A stretch of DNA of 64,000 nucleotides. Source: Hyphomicrobiales bacterium. Lineage in GTDB: Bacteria; Pseudomonadota; Alphaproteobacteria; Rhizobiales; Rhizobiaceae. The stretch lies in contig UBNV01000002.1 of NCBI GenBank assembly GCA_900466945.1, forward strand, positions 33,501 to 97,500, written 5' to 3'. The notes beneath the pieces were generated by a model. That model was not told the origin of the DNA, ran no database searches, and worked only from the letters and a program-made list of their open reading frames with translations. Each line of letters opens with the position of its first letter. Positions within the stretch are counted from its first letter, which is position 1. Positions 53,109-63,534 of this stretch are shown piece after piece. The position numbers were made by a program, and so were the translations under genes.

Positions 53109-53915
53109 ATGACCGTCACCACCCTCCCTGCCTTCATCGCCGCCCATCCTGATGCTGTCCTCGTCGAGGTCGCAGAGACAAAGGGCTCGACCCCGCGGGA
53201 GGCCGGCACGATGATGGTGGTGTCCGAACATGCCCTCTGGGGTACGATCGGCGGAGGGCATCTGGAATTCATGGCGATTGAACACGCCCGCAAGCATCTT
53301 GCGGGCGAGAACGTACCGGTTTCGCTGGATGTGCCGCTTGGCCCGGAAATCGGTCAATGCTGCGGCGGTCGCACACTCCTGTCGTTCCGTATCATCGATC
53401 AAACGGTGGAAGAGGAATTGCGCCGCCGCCTGCAGGACGAACGTGCAGCCTTCTCCCAGGTGATGATATTCGGCGCCGGTCATGTCGGCCTGGCTCTGGC
53501 CCGGGCGCTTGCCCCCCTGCCGCTGGCCGTCACCCTGATCGACTCGCGCCCTGAGATCGACGGCACGCCGCCCAAGGGCGTCACCTTCCGCCGGGTTGCC
53601 ATGCCCGAGGTCGAGGTGGCGCGGGCAAAACCGGGTGCAGCGGTGGTCATCCTCACGCATGACCATGCATTGGATTTCCTGATCGCGAAAGAAGCCCTCG
53701 CCCGCGCTGAGCTCGCCTATGTCGGCATGATCGGGTCAAAGACCAAACGCGCCACCTTCGCCTCTTTCCTTGAGCGGGAGGGCGCGACCCGCGCGAGCAT
53801 GGACAGGCTGACGCTACCGATCGGTGGCAGCACGGTGAAGGACAAACGCCCGGCCGTGATTGCGGCCATGGTGGCAGCCGAACTGTTGGGTCTGTTGCTC
53901 GGCGCGCAAAGTTGA
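53109..53915 (+). CDS. xdhC: Xanthine dehydrogenase accessory protein XdhC
   Basis: A 268-residue protein that binds, sulfurates and delivers the molybdenum cofactor to XdhB. The N-terminal XdhC domain includes VEVAETKGSTPREAGTMMVV and GTIGGGHLEF. The Rossmann-like C-domain has MIFGAGHVGLALARALAPLP and ends with YVGMIGSKTKRA. It is separated from xdhAB by the opposite-strand membrane gene, so it has its own promoter; none is obvious. Confidence 0.96.
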   Translation: MTVTTLPAFIAAHPDAVLVEVAETKGSTPREAGTMMVVSEHALWGTIGGGHLEFMAIEHARKHLAGENVPVSLDVPLGPEIGQCCGGRTLLSFRIIDQTVEEELRRRLQDERAAFSQVMIFGAGHVGLALARALAPLPLAVTLIDSRPEIDGTPPKGVTFRRVAMPEVEVARAKPGAAVVILTHDHALDFLIAKEALARAELAYVGMIGSKTKRATFASFLEREGATRASMDRLTLPIGGSTVKDKRPAVIAAMVAAELLGLLLGAQS

Positions 53916-53985
53916 ATCAATCTCTCAGGCGCTGGAATCTGCTCCCCAGCAGATCATTGCAGAACATTGAAATGATGAGATTTCC

Positions 53986-54216
53986 TCAGAACGGCCCCGG
54001 GCGGAGATAGTCTGTCAACCCGCCGCGACGCCGCCAAATGTCGCCGCGTGGATCGAACGCGGAGGCCCGGTTCTCAATCCCGATGTCTTTCAGGAGATCG
54101 TCGGGGACATCATCGATATGGGTCAGACGCTGACGTCGACGCGATCGGGACAGCCCGGAGCAAAGCAGCGACACAAGCCTGTCGAACGGCAAAATTCTAC
54201 TGATCGCGGACACCAT
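53986..54216 (-). CDS. DUF1127 small arginine-rich protein
   Basis: A 76-residue protein with the DUF1127 core (RQRLTHIDDVPDDLLKDIGI) in the middle and an arginine-rich segment (SRSRRRQR) ahead of it. In Agrobacterium, small DUF1127 proteins influence phosphate uptake and RNA turnover. The start at 54216 has GGAGG five bases upstream. It is divergent from the LysR gene. Confidence 0.88.
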   Translation of the reverse strand: MVSAISRILPFDRLVSLLCSGLSRSRRRQRLTHIDDVPDDLLKDIGIENRASAFDPRGDIWRRRGGLTDYLRPGPF

Positions 54217-54327
54217 GTCTGCCTCCACGCGGGTTCAATCTATCGGTTTCTGATGTCCCGATTGTGCCCGCGGTTGCAGCGGCAATCCAATTCAATTACG
54301 CTTGCCATGCATAAAGAGGCCTTATCC

Positions 54328-55245
54328 ATGAAACTGTCGAAACGGCTGCCGCTCAATGCGCTCCGGGTCTTCGAAGCCGTTGCCCGACTGGAGAGTTTTA
54401 CCCGTGCCGGCGAAGAGCTTGGCATGAGCCAGACGGCGGTGAGCTACCAGATCAAGCTACTGGAAGGGCATGTCGGCGAGGCGCTTTTCCTGCGCAAGCC
54501 GCGACGGATTTCTCTGAGCGAAGCCGGCGAGCGGCTTTTGCCGAAGGTGGCCGAAGGCTTCGAGCTGTTGCGCGAGGCGCTGGCTGATCTGCGCAACACG
54601 GCGGACGGCACCCTGATCCTCCACGCCACCGCAACCTTTGCCTCGCAATGGCTGGCGCGTCACCTCGGCCTCTTCCAGTTGCGCAATCCGGGCATCGCCG
54701 TGCGGCTGGAAACGTCGCAGGAAGTCATCGATTTCAGCCGCACGCAGGCCGATCTCGCCATCCGCACCGGCACGGGGAATTGGCCCGGCCTGCGCGCCCA
54801 TTTCGTCATGCGCAACCACTTCACCCCGATGCTGAGCCCCCAGCTTGCAGAAAGTGTCGGCGGCATCCACGAACCGCTCGATCTTCTGAAACTGCGCATC
54901 ATCGATCCGGCCGATCCCTGGTGGCGGATCTGGTTCACGGCGGCCGGTCATCCGGATGCGGCGCTCGATACCTATCCGCGCAGCAGGCTGGGCGCCCAGT
55001 CTTTCGAGGCGGCGGCCGCCGTCGCCGGCCATGGGATCGCCATCCTGCGCCCGGAATTTTATCCTGAAGAGGTCGCTTCGGGCCGGCTGATCCAGCCGTT
55101 CGATCTCACCTGCGAGGACGGATCACACTATTGGCTGGTTTACCCGGAGACCCGCCGCAATGCCGGGAAGATTCGCGCCTTTCGCGATTTCCTGCGTGCT
55201 TCGCTGCCCAGCTTCGAGGCAACGCCACCGCCCGCCGCGGGATAA
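54328..55245 (+). CDS. LysR-family transcriptional regulator (GcvA-like)
   Basis: A 305-residue LysR regulator. The N-terminal HTH begins LPLNALRVFEAVARLESFTR and continues with MSQTAVSYQIKLLE; the effector domain follows to the end. The sequence is closest by eye to the GcvA-type branch. Between xdhC and puuD it is the most likely controller of purine catabolism, though this rests on position only. The start at 54328 has GAGG eight bases upstream; longer in-frame starts upstream are rejected. Confidence 0.9.
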   Translation: MKLSKRLPLNALRVFEAVARLESFTRAGEELGMSQTAVSYQIKLLEGHVGEALFLRKPRRISLSEAGERLLPKVAEGFELLREALADLRNTADGTLILHATATFASQWLARHLGLFQLRNPGIAVRLETSQEVIDFSRTQADLAIRTGTGNWPGLRAHFVMRNHFTPMLSPQLAESVGGIHEPLDLLKLRIIDPADPWWRIWFTAAGHPDAALDTYPRSRLGAQSFEAAAAVAGHGIAILRPEFYPEEVASGRLIQPFDLTCEDGSHYWLVYPETRRNAGKIRAFRDFLRASLPSFEATPPPAAG

Positions 55246-55408
55246 CGACCTGCCGTGCCGCGTGGGATGAGCAGGCCGGCGTGCAGCAATCCAAAGCGGC
55301 GCAGAAAACTTCCCGTGCAGCTTTTGCTGCAGCGCTTCCTTTGCCCTTTCCTTCGCGCCGAATTTTTCGCAATGTCGGACAAAATGGGGAACATGAAAGA
55401 CTTGGCAA

Positions 55409-56640
55409 ATGTATGAATACGCGATCGCCTGGGAATGGCTGTCCTTCGCCGTGCGCTGGCTGCATGTGATCACGGCCATTGCCTGGATCGGTTCGTCCTT
55501 CTATTTCATCGCGCTGGATCTTGGCCTCGTGAAGCGTCCCGGCCTGCCCGTCGGCGCCTATGGCGAGGAATGGCAGGTGCATGGCGGCGGCTTCTACCAT
55601 ATCCAGAAGTATCTGGTCGCACCCGCCTCGATGCCCGAGCACCTGACCTGGTTCAAATGGGAAAGCTACGCCACCTGGCTCTCTGGTTTCGCCATGCTGG
55701 CCGTAGTCTACTATGGCGGCGCCGATCTCTTCCTCATCGACCGCACGGTCCTCAATATCGAACCATGGCAGGCCATTGCCCTGTCGGTGGGGTCGCTGGC
55801 CGTCGGCTGGATCCTGTACGACCTGCTCTGCAAGTCGCCGCTGGGTAAGAACACCTGGGGTCTGATGGCGCTCTTGTATATCGTGCTGATCGCCGTGGCC
55901 TGGGGCTATACGCAGATCTTCACCGGCCGCGCCGCCTTCCTGCATCTGGGCGCCTTCACGGCCACCATCATGTCAGCCAACGTCTTCTTCATCATCATCC
56001 CCAACCAGAAGATCGTCGTCGCCGACCTGATCGCCGGCCGCACGCCCGACCCCAAATACGGCGTGATCGCCAAGCAGCGCTCGCTGCACAACAACTACCT
56101 GACCCTGCCCGTCATTTTCTTCATGCTGTCGAACCACTATCCGCTGGCCTTTGCGACAGAGTTCAACTGGCTCATCGCAGCCCTGGTCTTCCTGATGGGC
56201 GTCACCATCCGCCACTGGTTCAACACCACCCATGCCCGCAAGGGTAAGCCGACCTGGACCTGGCTGGTCACGGTGCTCATCTTCATCGTCATCATGTGGC
56301 TCTCGACGGTGCCGAAGGTGCTGACGGGCGAGGAAGAACAGATGTCCCTATCCGCCCGTGAACAGACCTTTGTGCAGAACGGCCATTTCGAAGCGGTGCG
56401 CGATGTCGTACAGGGGCGCTGCTCCATGTGCCATGCAGCCGATCCCGTCTGGGAAGGCATTGTGCGGGCGCCGAAGAACGTGAAGCTTGAGACGGACGGC
56501 GAGATCGCCGCCCATGCCCGTGAAATCTACCTCCAGGCCGGCCGCAGCCATGCCATGCCGCCCGGAAACATCACCGAAATCTCACCCGAAGAGCGCAAGC
56601 TGCTCGTCGCCTGGTATGAGACGACGGTCGAAAGCAAGTG

Positions 56641-56641
<1 letters not shown>
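55409..56641 (+). CDS. puuD: Membrane-bound urate hydroxylase with cytochrome c domain
   Basis: A 410-residue enzyme that oxidises urate to 5-hydroxyisourate and passes electrons to a quinone or cytochrome chain rather than to oxygen. The N-terminal 310 residues have about eight membrane spans, with conserved histidines in VRWLHVITAIAWIG and HNNYLTLPVIFFMLSNHYP. The C-terminal domain is a periplasmic cytochrome c with CSMCH near residue 337 and a Met in SHAMPPGN. The guaD start shares one base with its stop (TGATG). It takes the urate made by XDH. Confidence 0.95.
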
Positions 56642-57957
<1,316 letters not shown>

Positions 57958-57964
57958 GGATCCC

Positions 57965-58387
57965 ATGAGCGAAAGCGGCTATTCCGGCACCCCTCTTCCG
58001 AAGAAACTCGGACTGAAACCGGAATATTCCGCTCTCTTCGTCGGCCTGCCGGAACACCTGCAGCATCTTGTCATTGACCTGCCCAAGGCTGATCAAGCCT
58101 CATCGCTCGAAGAGGCGGTTGCAAGCCAGCTCGACTACCTTCACGTCTTCGAGACGGATCGCGCCCGCCTCGAAGACCACGCCCTACGCCTGAAAGCCAT
58201 GCTGAAACCTGCGGGCATGCTGTGGATCTCCTGGCCGAAGAAGGCATCGAAAGTCTCGACCACGGTCACCGAGGACGTGCTGCGCACCATCCTCCTGCCG
58301 ACGGGCCTTGTCGATGTGAAGGTCTGCGCCGTCGATGAGGTCTGGTCCGGTCTCAAATTGATGATCCGCAAGGACATGCGCGGATAA
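57965..58387 (+). CDS. DUF3052 family protein
   Basis: A 140-residue protein that resembles the DUF3052 family, of unknown function. Typical text is SGTPLPKKLGLKPE near the N-terminus, DYLHVFETDRARLE in the middle, and MLWISWPKKAS with a C-terminal VWSGLKLMIRKD. No signal or membrane span is seen. It starts 7 bp after guaD with GAGGATCCC as ribosome site and is 16 bp from the K+ channel gene, so it is likely in the same transcript as puuD-guaD. Confidence 0.88.
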   Translation: MSESGYSGTPLPKKLGLKPEYSALFVGLPEHLQHLVIDLPKADQASSLEEAVASQLDYLHVFETDRARLEDHALRLKAMLKPAGMLWISWPKKASKVSTTVTEDVLRTILLPTGLVDVKVCAVDEVWSGLKLMIRKDMRG

Positions 58388-58403
58388 TTGGGGATGCTGA
58401 CTC

Positions 58404-58838
58404 ATGCTTGCCACCAACCTCGCCCTCGGCACCCTGATGATCTCGTTGACGGTGGTCATCCACACCTTCGGCCTGATGGGCGTGACCCATGTCATGAGTT
58501 GGGTGACGGATCGCATCCGGCTGCATGGCCACCGCAGCCGCATGCTCGCCATGAACACGGTCGTCATCGGCGTCTTCGCCGTACTGACCGCCGAAGTCTG
58601 GCTCTGGGCGGCGAGCTTCACGCTGATCGGCGTTGTCGATGATTTCGAAACGGCCCTCTATTTCTCGACCATCACCTTCTCCACCGTCGGCTATGGCGAT
58701 GTCGTGCCCCATCCGGAATGGCGCATGTTGGCAGCGCTCGAAGGGGTCAACGGCTTCCTGTTGATCGGTTGGTCGACCGCCTATCTGATCGCCGCCGGCA
58801 TGCGGGTCGGGCCGTTCAAATCGGGAGAACACTTCTGA
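58404..58838 (+). CDS. Two-span-type potassium channel
   Basis: A 144-residue membrane protein with three hydrophobic segments (about residues 5-30, 50-72 and 105-132). The K+ selectivity filter TVGYGD lies at 94-99 in the loop before the last span. It has no regulatory RCK domain, so gating is unknown. It follows the DUF3052 gene by 16 bp and precedes lldD after a gap. Confidence 0.88.
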   Translation: MLATNLALGTLMISLTVVIHTFGLMGVTHVMSWVTDRIRLHGHRSRMLAMNTVVIGVFAVLTAEVWLWAASFTLIGVVDDFETALYFSTITFSTVGYGDVVPHPEWRMLAALEGVNGFLLIGWSTAYLIAAGMRVGPFKSGEHF

Positions 58839-58944
58839 AGGACCTAAGAGGTAAAATTATCTTACCTCTTTCACGCTCCCCCTGTTCACAGCCGACCGAA
58901 TGGCATGATATGCCGAGACAAAGACATTGGCGGAGAGAGAGAAA

Positions 58945-60090
58945 ATGGGGCCGATCCTTGAAATTTCCGATCTGAAGAAGCTCGCTCGCAAGCGCGTGCC
59001 AAAACTCTTCTTCGACTATGCCGACAGCGGCTCCTATACCGAGAGCACCTACCGGGCGAACGAGAGCGATTTCTCGAAGATCAAGCTGCGTCAGCGCGTG
59101 CTCGTCGACATGAGCGGGCGCACGCTGGAAACGACGATGATCGGCGAGAAGGTGAAGATGCCGGTGGCGCTGTCCCCGACCGGTCTCACCGGCATGCAGC
59201 ATGCCGATGGCGAAATGCTGGCGGCAAAGGCCGCTGAAGAATTCGGCGTGCCCTTCACCCTCTCGACCATGAGCATCTGCTCGATCGAGGACGTCGCGTC
59301 GGTCACCAAGCGGCCCTTCTGGTTCCAGCTCTATGTCATGCGCGACCGGGACTTCGTCATCAACCTGATCGAGCGCGCCCGTGCGGCCGGTTGCTCCGCG
59401 CTCGTCCTGACGGCCGACCTACAGCTGCTCGGCCAGCGCCACAAGGACATCCGCAACAGCCTCGCCGCGCCGCCGAAGCTGACGCCGAAGCACCTCTATC
59501 AGATGGCGATCCGTCCGCGCTGGTGCTGGCACATGCTGCAGACCAACCGCCGGACCTTCCGCAACATTCACGGTCACGCCAAGAACGTCACCGACCTCTC
59601 CTCGCTTCACTCCTGGACGGCGGAACAATTCGACCCGAAACTCTCCTGGGCCGATGTCGAATGGATCAAGAAGCAATGGGGCGGCAAGCTGATCATCAAG
59701 GGTATCCTCGACGTTGAGGACGCCCGCATGGCCGCCGAGACCGGCGCTGACGCGATCATCGTTTCCAACCATGGCGGCCGCCAGCTCGACGGCGCCCATT
59801 CCTCAATCTCAATGCTGCCGAAGATCGTCGATGCCGTTGGCGACAAGATCGAAGTGCATGTGGATGGCGGCATCCGCTCCGGCCAGGACGTGCTGAAGGC
59901 GATCGCCCTCGGCGCCAAGGGCACCTATATCGGCCGCCCCTTCCTCTATGGCCTCGGCGCCATGGGCCAGAAGGGCGTTGCCAAAGCGCTGGAGATCATC
60001 GCCAAGGAGATGGACGTCACAATGGCGCTCTGCGGCAAGCGGCAACTGGCGGATGTCGACCGGGGCATCATTGCGGAAAGCCCGTTCTGA
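58945..60090 (+). CDS. lldD: FMN-dependent alpha-hydroxy-acid dehydrogenase (L-lactate dehydrogenase type)
   Basis: A 381-residue FMN enzyme oxidising L-lactate or a related 2-hydroxy acid. Conserved parts are LFFDYADSGSYTEST, ALSPTGLTGMQH, the FMN-phosphate region VHVDGGIRSGQDVLKAIALG and catalytic SNHGGRQLDG (His). The start at 58945 has GGAGAGAGAG upstream; a TTG six codons earlier is less likely. It has no cytochrome domain, as in bacterial LldD. No lldP permease or regulator adjoins. Confidence 0.93.
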   Translation: MGPILEISDLKKLARKRVPKLFFDYADSGSYTESTYRANESDFSKIKLRQRVLVDMSGRTLETTMIGEKVKMPVALSPTGLTGMQHADGEMLAAKAAEEFGVPFTLSTMSICSIEDVASVTKRPFWFQLYVMRDRDFVINLIERARAAGCSALVLTADLQLLGQRHKDIRNSLAAPPKLTPKHLYQMAIRPRWCWHMLQTNRRTFRNIHGHAKNVTDLSSLHSWTAEQFDPKLSWADVEWIKKQWGGKLIIKGILDVEDARMAAETGADAIIVSNHGGRQLDGAHSSISMLPKIVDAVGDKIEVHVDGGIRSGQDVLKAIALGAKGTYIGRPFLYGLGAMGQKGVAKALEIIAKEMDVTMALCGKRQLADVDRGIIAESPF

Positions 60091-60191
60091 GCCGCCGGCA
60101 GATCGACAGCCGCGCAACCGCCCGCAACTTCTGGCACGCAAGTTGACAAACCGCGCTCGGTTGACGAGTAATTCTACGAGGATACCATCTT

Positions 60192-60212
60192 CCCGCGAAA
60201 TGAATTCGCGGG
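60192..60212 (+). promoter_or_regulatory. Hairpin overlapping the ribosome site of the three-domain hydrolase
   Basis: CCCGCGAA pairs with TTCGCGGG around ATGAA, and its right arm runs into the GGGGGA ribosome site of the start at 60223. When folded it could hide that site. A consensus TTGACA at 60143 with AGTAAT 18 bases on may be the promoter. No regulator can be named. Confidence 0.45.
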
Positions 60213-60222
60213 GGACGCAACC

Positions 60223-61560
60223 ATGACACGCACCATCATCGATACGCCCTACAGTGTGAAGACCCGAGCGCATTCACTGGCCGCTCTCGGCATCCGCTGC
60301 GTGATCCGCTACTACAACCGACAGAACAGTCAGACCTTTCCCGACAAGCGTCTGACCAGGGTGGAAGCCGAGGCCATTGACGAGGCCGGCATGGCCATCG
60401 CGGTCGTCTTCCAGCAAAATCATCGGCTGATCACGGATTTCTCCCGCGAATGGGCAGACAAGGATGCAGCCGCCGCGCTGGCATGTGCCATGGATGTCCG
60501 CCAGCCGAAAGGCAGCACGATCTATGTCGCCGTCGATCACGACTTCGTCGCAGCCGTGGATCTCGCCACGATCACCGCCTATTTCGAGCAGGTCGGCAGT
60601 GCACTGAGGAAAGAGGGTTTCAGGATTGGCGCCTACGCCTCCGGCCGCGTTGCGGGACACCTGAAGACGCGAGACATGATCGAAGATGTCTGGCTCGCCC
60701 GCCCCCTTGGCTGGTCCGGCAGCCGTGACTACCTCAGGGACGGCGCCTGGAACCTCTATCAGGATGCGGTCGGGCTGAGGATCGACGGCCTGGATTGCGA
60801 CAGCAACATCACGCCATCCGGCCGACCGGATTTCGGGCAGTTCACGCTCGGCATGCCGAGGGCCATGCCGCTGGCGCAGGGCCTGGACACAGGTCCAACG
60901 CCCAGCCTCTACGAGGTCGACGCCCGCGGCAGCCTCAACCTGCGTGGGGGACCATCACTCGACTATCCGGTGATCCGCACGCTCCCTCCCGGGACCCAAC
61001 TCTACGGCCTGCGGCGGAACGGAGACTGGCTCCTGGTCGATCTGGAGGGGGACGGCCGCCCCGACGGCTTCGTCTCGCTGAGCTATCTCTTCGACGTGAC
61101 CGGACAAACCGCCAACCTCCCTGTCGCGGGGATGCAGGCGATCGACATCGCCTATCGGGAATATGAGATGCAGGTGACCAAGCTGGGCGGCCCCGGTACA
61201 AACCCGCGCATCGAACTCTATTATCGCAGGCTCGACGGCAAGCCGCTTGGCCATGACGATGACGAGGTGGCCTGGTGCTCCTACTTCATCAATTTCTGCT
61301 TCTCCGAACTGGGTCAGAGCGGATCCGGCCGTGCCAATGCGCGCTCTTGGCTTGACTGGGGCCGACCGGTCTCCGGACCACCGCGTCGCGGCGATGTCGT
61401 GGTACTCTGGCGGCAAAGTCGCGACAGTTGGAAGGGCCATGTCGGATTCTTCGCCGGCCATGACGGCGACAACTGGCTGCTGCTTGGCGGCAATCAGGAC
61501 GACGCGGTATCGATCATGGCCTTCGCCCCCGACAGGGTCCTTGGCGTTCGACGACTGTGA
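60223..61560 (+). CDS. Three-domain putative peptidoglycan hydrolase (DUF1906-like, SH3, CHAP/TIGR02594-like)
   Basis: A 445-residue protein without signal peptide. Residues 1-200 resemble the DUF1906 glycoside-hydrolase-like TIM barrel (IIDTPYSVKTRAHSLAALGI, YVAVDHDFVA, NLYQDAVGLRIDGLDCDSN). Residues 232-292 are a bacterial SH3 domain (GSLNLRGGPSLDYPVIRTLP). The C-terminal 130 residues look like a CHAP/NlpC-type amidase of TIGR02594 kind (VAWCSYFINFCF, then GDVVVLWR, KGHVGFFAG and GGNQDD), with C352 and H406 as likely catalytic pair. That suggests cell-wall cleavage with a wall-binding SH3. How it leaves the cell is unclear: no signal peptide, holin or type VI genes are present. It stands alone. 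Confidence 0.78.
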   Translation: MTRTIIDTPYSVKTRAHSLAALGIRCVIRYYNRQNSQTFPDKRLTRVEAEAIDEAGMAIAVVFQQNHRLITDFSREWADKDAAAALACAMDVRQPKGSTIYVAVDHDFVAAVDLATITAYFEQVGSALRKEGFRIGAYASGRVAGHLKTRDMIEDVWLARPLGWSGSRDYLRDGAWNLYQDAVGLRIDGLDCDSNITPSGRPDFGQFTLGMPRAMPLAQGLDTGPTPSLYEVDARGSLNLRGGPSLDYPVIRTLPPGTQLYGLRRNGDWLLVDLEGDGRPDGFVSLSYLFDVTGQTANLPVAGMQAIDIAYREYEMQVTKLGGPGTNPRIELYYRRLDGKPLGHDDDEVAWCSYFINFCFSELGQSGSGRANARSWLDWGRPVSGPPRRGDVVVLWRQSRDSWKGHVGFFAGHDGDNWLLLGGNQDDAVSIMAFAPDRVLGVRRL

Positions 61561-61566
61561 CCCTGC

Positions 61567-62307
61567 TCAAGCGATCCAGCCGCTCGACAACGCGCTGACC
61601 CAATCCATCATGCCATGGCGGCGCGCAAGTTCTGCCATGGCAAGATTGTCATAGCGCACCTGGCGAAAGCTCGGCTGCCAGCCGCGCGGGCTTTTCTCCA
61701 GAATAGCATAGCTGGCGAACGGCGTGCCGGCCTGGGCCTTGTGATAAACGGGCACGTCATAGTCGAAGCCGGGGCAGCCGACGCTGCCGGGATTGACGAT
61801 CAGGCGGCCGTCCGAGAGCTGAACCGCACGCGGGATATGGCTGTGACCGCAGAGAATGAGTGGCGCGTCGATACCCTCTGCCAGCGCCTCGATCTCGGCA
61901 AGCGGCTTCAGATGGAAGATGCCGTCTGCCGACAGCGTCTCCGTCCAATAGGTGTTGTCGTCCTGCGGCGTCGCATGGCAGAGAAACACCTCGTCGCCGA
62001 TGCGCGCCGTTTCCGGAAGGCCGCGGATCCAGTCGAGGTGGGCGGCAGACAATTGCGGATAGCTCGGCTTCTCCCAGTCGCCCATCGCCTCGAAAGGTCG
62101 ATCGATCAGGGCCCGATCGTGATTTCCCCTGACCGTCAGCGCATTGAGCGGCATCAGCAGATCCGCCGTCAGGCCCGCCTCAAGCGGCCCGGAAAAACTA
62201 TCCCCGAGGTTGACGATCTGATCGATCCCCTGTGCCCGGATATCGGCAATGACAGCCTCGAGCGCCAGATGGTTGCCGTGGATGTCGGCGATCGCGGCAA
62301 AACGCAT
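61567..62307 (-). CDS. Metallophosphoesterase family protein
   Basis: A 246-residue calcineurin-like phosphoesterase. The metal sites are in FAAIADIHGNHLAL, VNLGDSFSG, VRGNHDRAL and ILCGHSHIPRAV. It belongs to the YfcE/Apaf-type small phosphoesterases; the substrate is unknown. It begins 2 bp after the uraH stop on the same strand, so it is the last gene of a unit with allA and uraH. A link with purine breakdown is only positional. Confidence 0.93.
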   Translation of the reverse strand: MRFAAIADIHGNHLALEAVIADIRAQGIDQIVNLGDSFSGPLEAGLTADLLMPLNALTVRGNHDRALIDRPFEAMGDWEKPSYPQLSAAHLDWIRGLPETARIGDEVFLCHATPQDDNTYWTETLSADGIFHLKPLAEIEALAEGIDAPLILCGHSHIPRAVQLSDGRLIVNPGSVGCPGFDYDVPVYHKAQAGTPFASYAILEKSPRGWQPSFRQVRYDNLAMAELARRHGMMDWVSALSSGWIA

Positions 62308-62309
62308 GC

Positions 62310-62666
62310 TCAGCTGCCCCGATAGGTCGAATAGCCGTAAGGCGAAAGCAGCAGCGGAACATGGTAATGCGTGGTCGTGTCGGAAATGCCGAAGCGGATC
62401 GGGATCACGTCGAGGAAGGGCGGATCCGTGAGCGTGGCTCCCGTCCCCTTCAGATAGTCACCGGCATGAAAGAGCAGTTCATACTGCCCGACTTGGAACT
62501 CATCCGCTACGAGCATCGGCCCGCCATCGACGCGGCCATCGTCATTGGTGAAGACGGTCTTGATCAGCTGCGCCTCCTCGCCATTCATCCGCATTAGCTG
62601 GATGCGCAGCCCCTGGGCGGGTTTGCCGAGAGCGGTGTCGAGCACATGGGTGGTGAGGCCGGTCAT
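62310..62666 (-). CDS. uraH: 5-Hydroxyisourate hydrolase
   Basis: A 118-residue transthyretin-like enzyme hydrolysing the PuuD product 5-hydroxyisourate to OHCU. Signatures are the N-terminal [14 protein letters not shown] with its catalytic His and the C-terminal tetrapeptide YRGS. The start overlaps the allA stop by 4 bp (ATGA). The next enzyme, OHCU decarboxylase (UraD), is not in the window. Confidence 0.96.
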   Translation of the reverse strand: MTGLTTHVLDTALGKPAQGLRIQLMRMNGEEAQLIKTVFTNDDGRVDGGPMLVADEFQVGQYELLFHAGDYLKGTGATLTDPPFLDVIPIRFGISDTTTHYHVPLLLSPYGYSTYRGS

Positions 62667-63163
62667 ATCAGGGGCTCCCGAATCACAAAGGGGGCATCGA
62701 AGAAGAACTCTTCAAGATTGTTGCCGGGTCCGTCGCGATCCACAACCAGGAAATCGCAGACTGCACCGATCGCCATCAAGGGATGGTGCCAGGTGTTGCG
62801 GCGATAATTCACGCCCTGATGTGGAGCAGCGAGGAACACCTGCGGTTCGCCGGGCTTGCCGTCTTCATCCGGAGAAACGGCAACAAGGAACGGCCATCCG
62901 GAGAGCGGCGAGAAACTCTGGCTGCCGAAGGGGTGGCGCTCCATCATGCCGATCTCATAGGGAAAGGCGCGCGGCTGGCCGCGAAAGATATTGACGATCA
63001 CCCGGGCCCCCTCACCCGCAATCTCCGGTGAAAACAGAGCGTGAAAGCGCTCGGTGGTGCCGCCATTGATCAGCCGCATGGTCGAGGGATCTGCCTCGAT
63101 GACCTCGCCAAAGGGCGCAAATGCTTGGGCCGTCAGGGGACGGATGGAGAGTTCGATGGGCAA
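62663..63163 (-). CDS. allA: Ureidoglycolate lyase
   Basis: A 166-residue cupin enzyme that splits ureidoglycolate to glyoxylate and urea, a late step of allantoin breakdown. Typical text is [31 protein letters not shown] and [15 protein letters not shown]. The frame opens with TTG at 63163, with GGGAG 10-11 bases upstream; no ATG fits better. The hepT gene ends just 5 bp upstream, so allA is probably transcribed together with the toxin-antitoxin pair. Confidence 0.94.
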   Translation of the reverse strand: MPIELSIRPLTAQAFAPFGEVIEADPSTMRLINGGTTERFHALFSPEIAGEGARVIVNIFRGQPRAFPYEIGMMERHPFGSQSFSPLSGWPFLVAVSPDEDGKPGEPQVFLAAPHQGVNYRRNTWHHPLMAIGAVCDFLVVDRDGPGNNLEEFFFDAPFVIREPLI

Positions 63164-63168
63164 AGGGG

Positions 63169-63534
63169 TTATTCTCCCTGGATATGCGGATGGCGGAGTT
63201 GGTTGATCTGGCGGACCAGCTTCGGAAGATCAGATTGAACCGTATCCCAGATAATCCGCCAATCCAGCCGGTCATATTCATGGACCACAAGATTGCGGAG
63301 CCCCCGCATCTTGGCCCAGGCAACGTCCGGCTGCTCGGAGGCAATGTCCGGAAACAGCGTCTGGATGCGCGCTGCAGCCGTGGCGATCAGCACAAAGGTC
63401 ATGGCCACGGCGCGCTGGCGCAACAGGTCCGACTTGAACTCCGCGAAGCCTATCCCATCGAGGAAGCCAATGGCCTCACGTGCCGCATCTTCCATGTCGA
63501 TAAGATTGTCGAGCAGGCGCTCCGCCGGCGTCAT
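63169..63534 (-). CDS. hepT: HepT-like HEPN ribonuclease toxin
   Basis: A 121-residue HEPN-domain protein of the HepT/DUF86 type. The RNase motif R-x4-H-x-Y is intact in MRGLRNLVVHEYDRL (about residues 93-107). It is expected to cleave RNA unless it is AMPylated by its MntA partner. It overlaps the mntA stop by 4 bp (ATGA) and precedes allA by 5 bp. Length and gene order fit a complete mntA-hepT module. Confidence 0.92.
   Translation of the reverse strand: MTPAERLLDNLIDMEDAAREAIGFLDGIGFAEFKSDLLRQRAVAMTFVLIATAAARIQTLFPDIASEQPDVAWAKMRGLRNLVVHEYDRLDWRIIWDTVQSDLPKLVRQINQLRHPHIQGE

Noticed and set aside
52980..53666. Extension of the membrane protein by 229 residues
   Set aside because: It is antisense to xdhC; the ATG at 52979 has its own ribosome site and starts with a membrane span.
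60223..61560. Prophage endolysin
   Set aside because: No phage structural, integrase or holin genes flank it, and neighbouring genes are metabolic.
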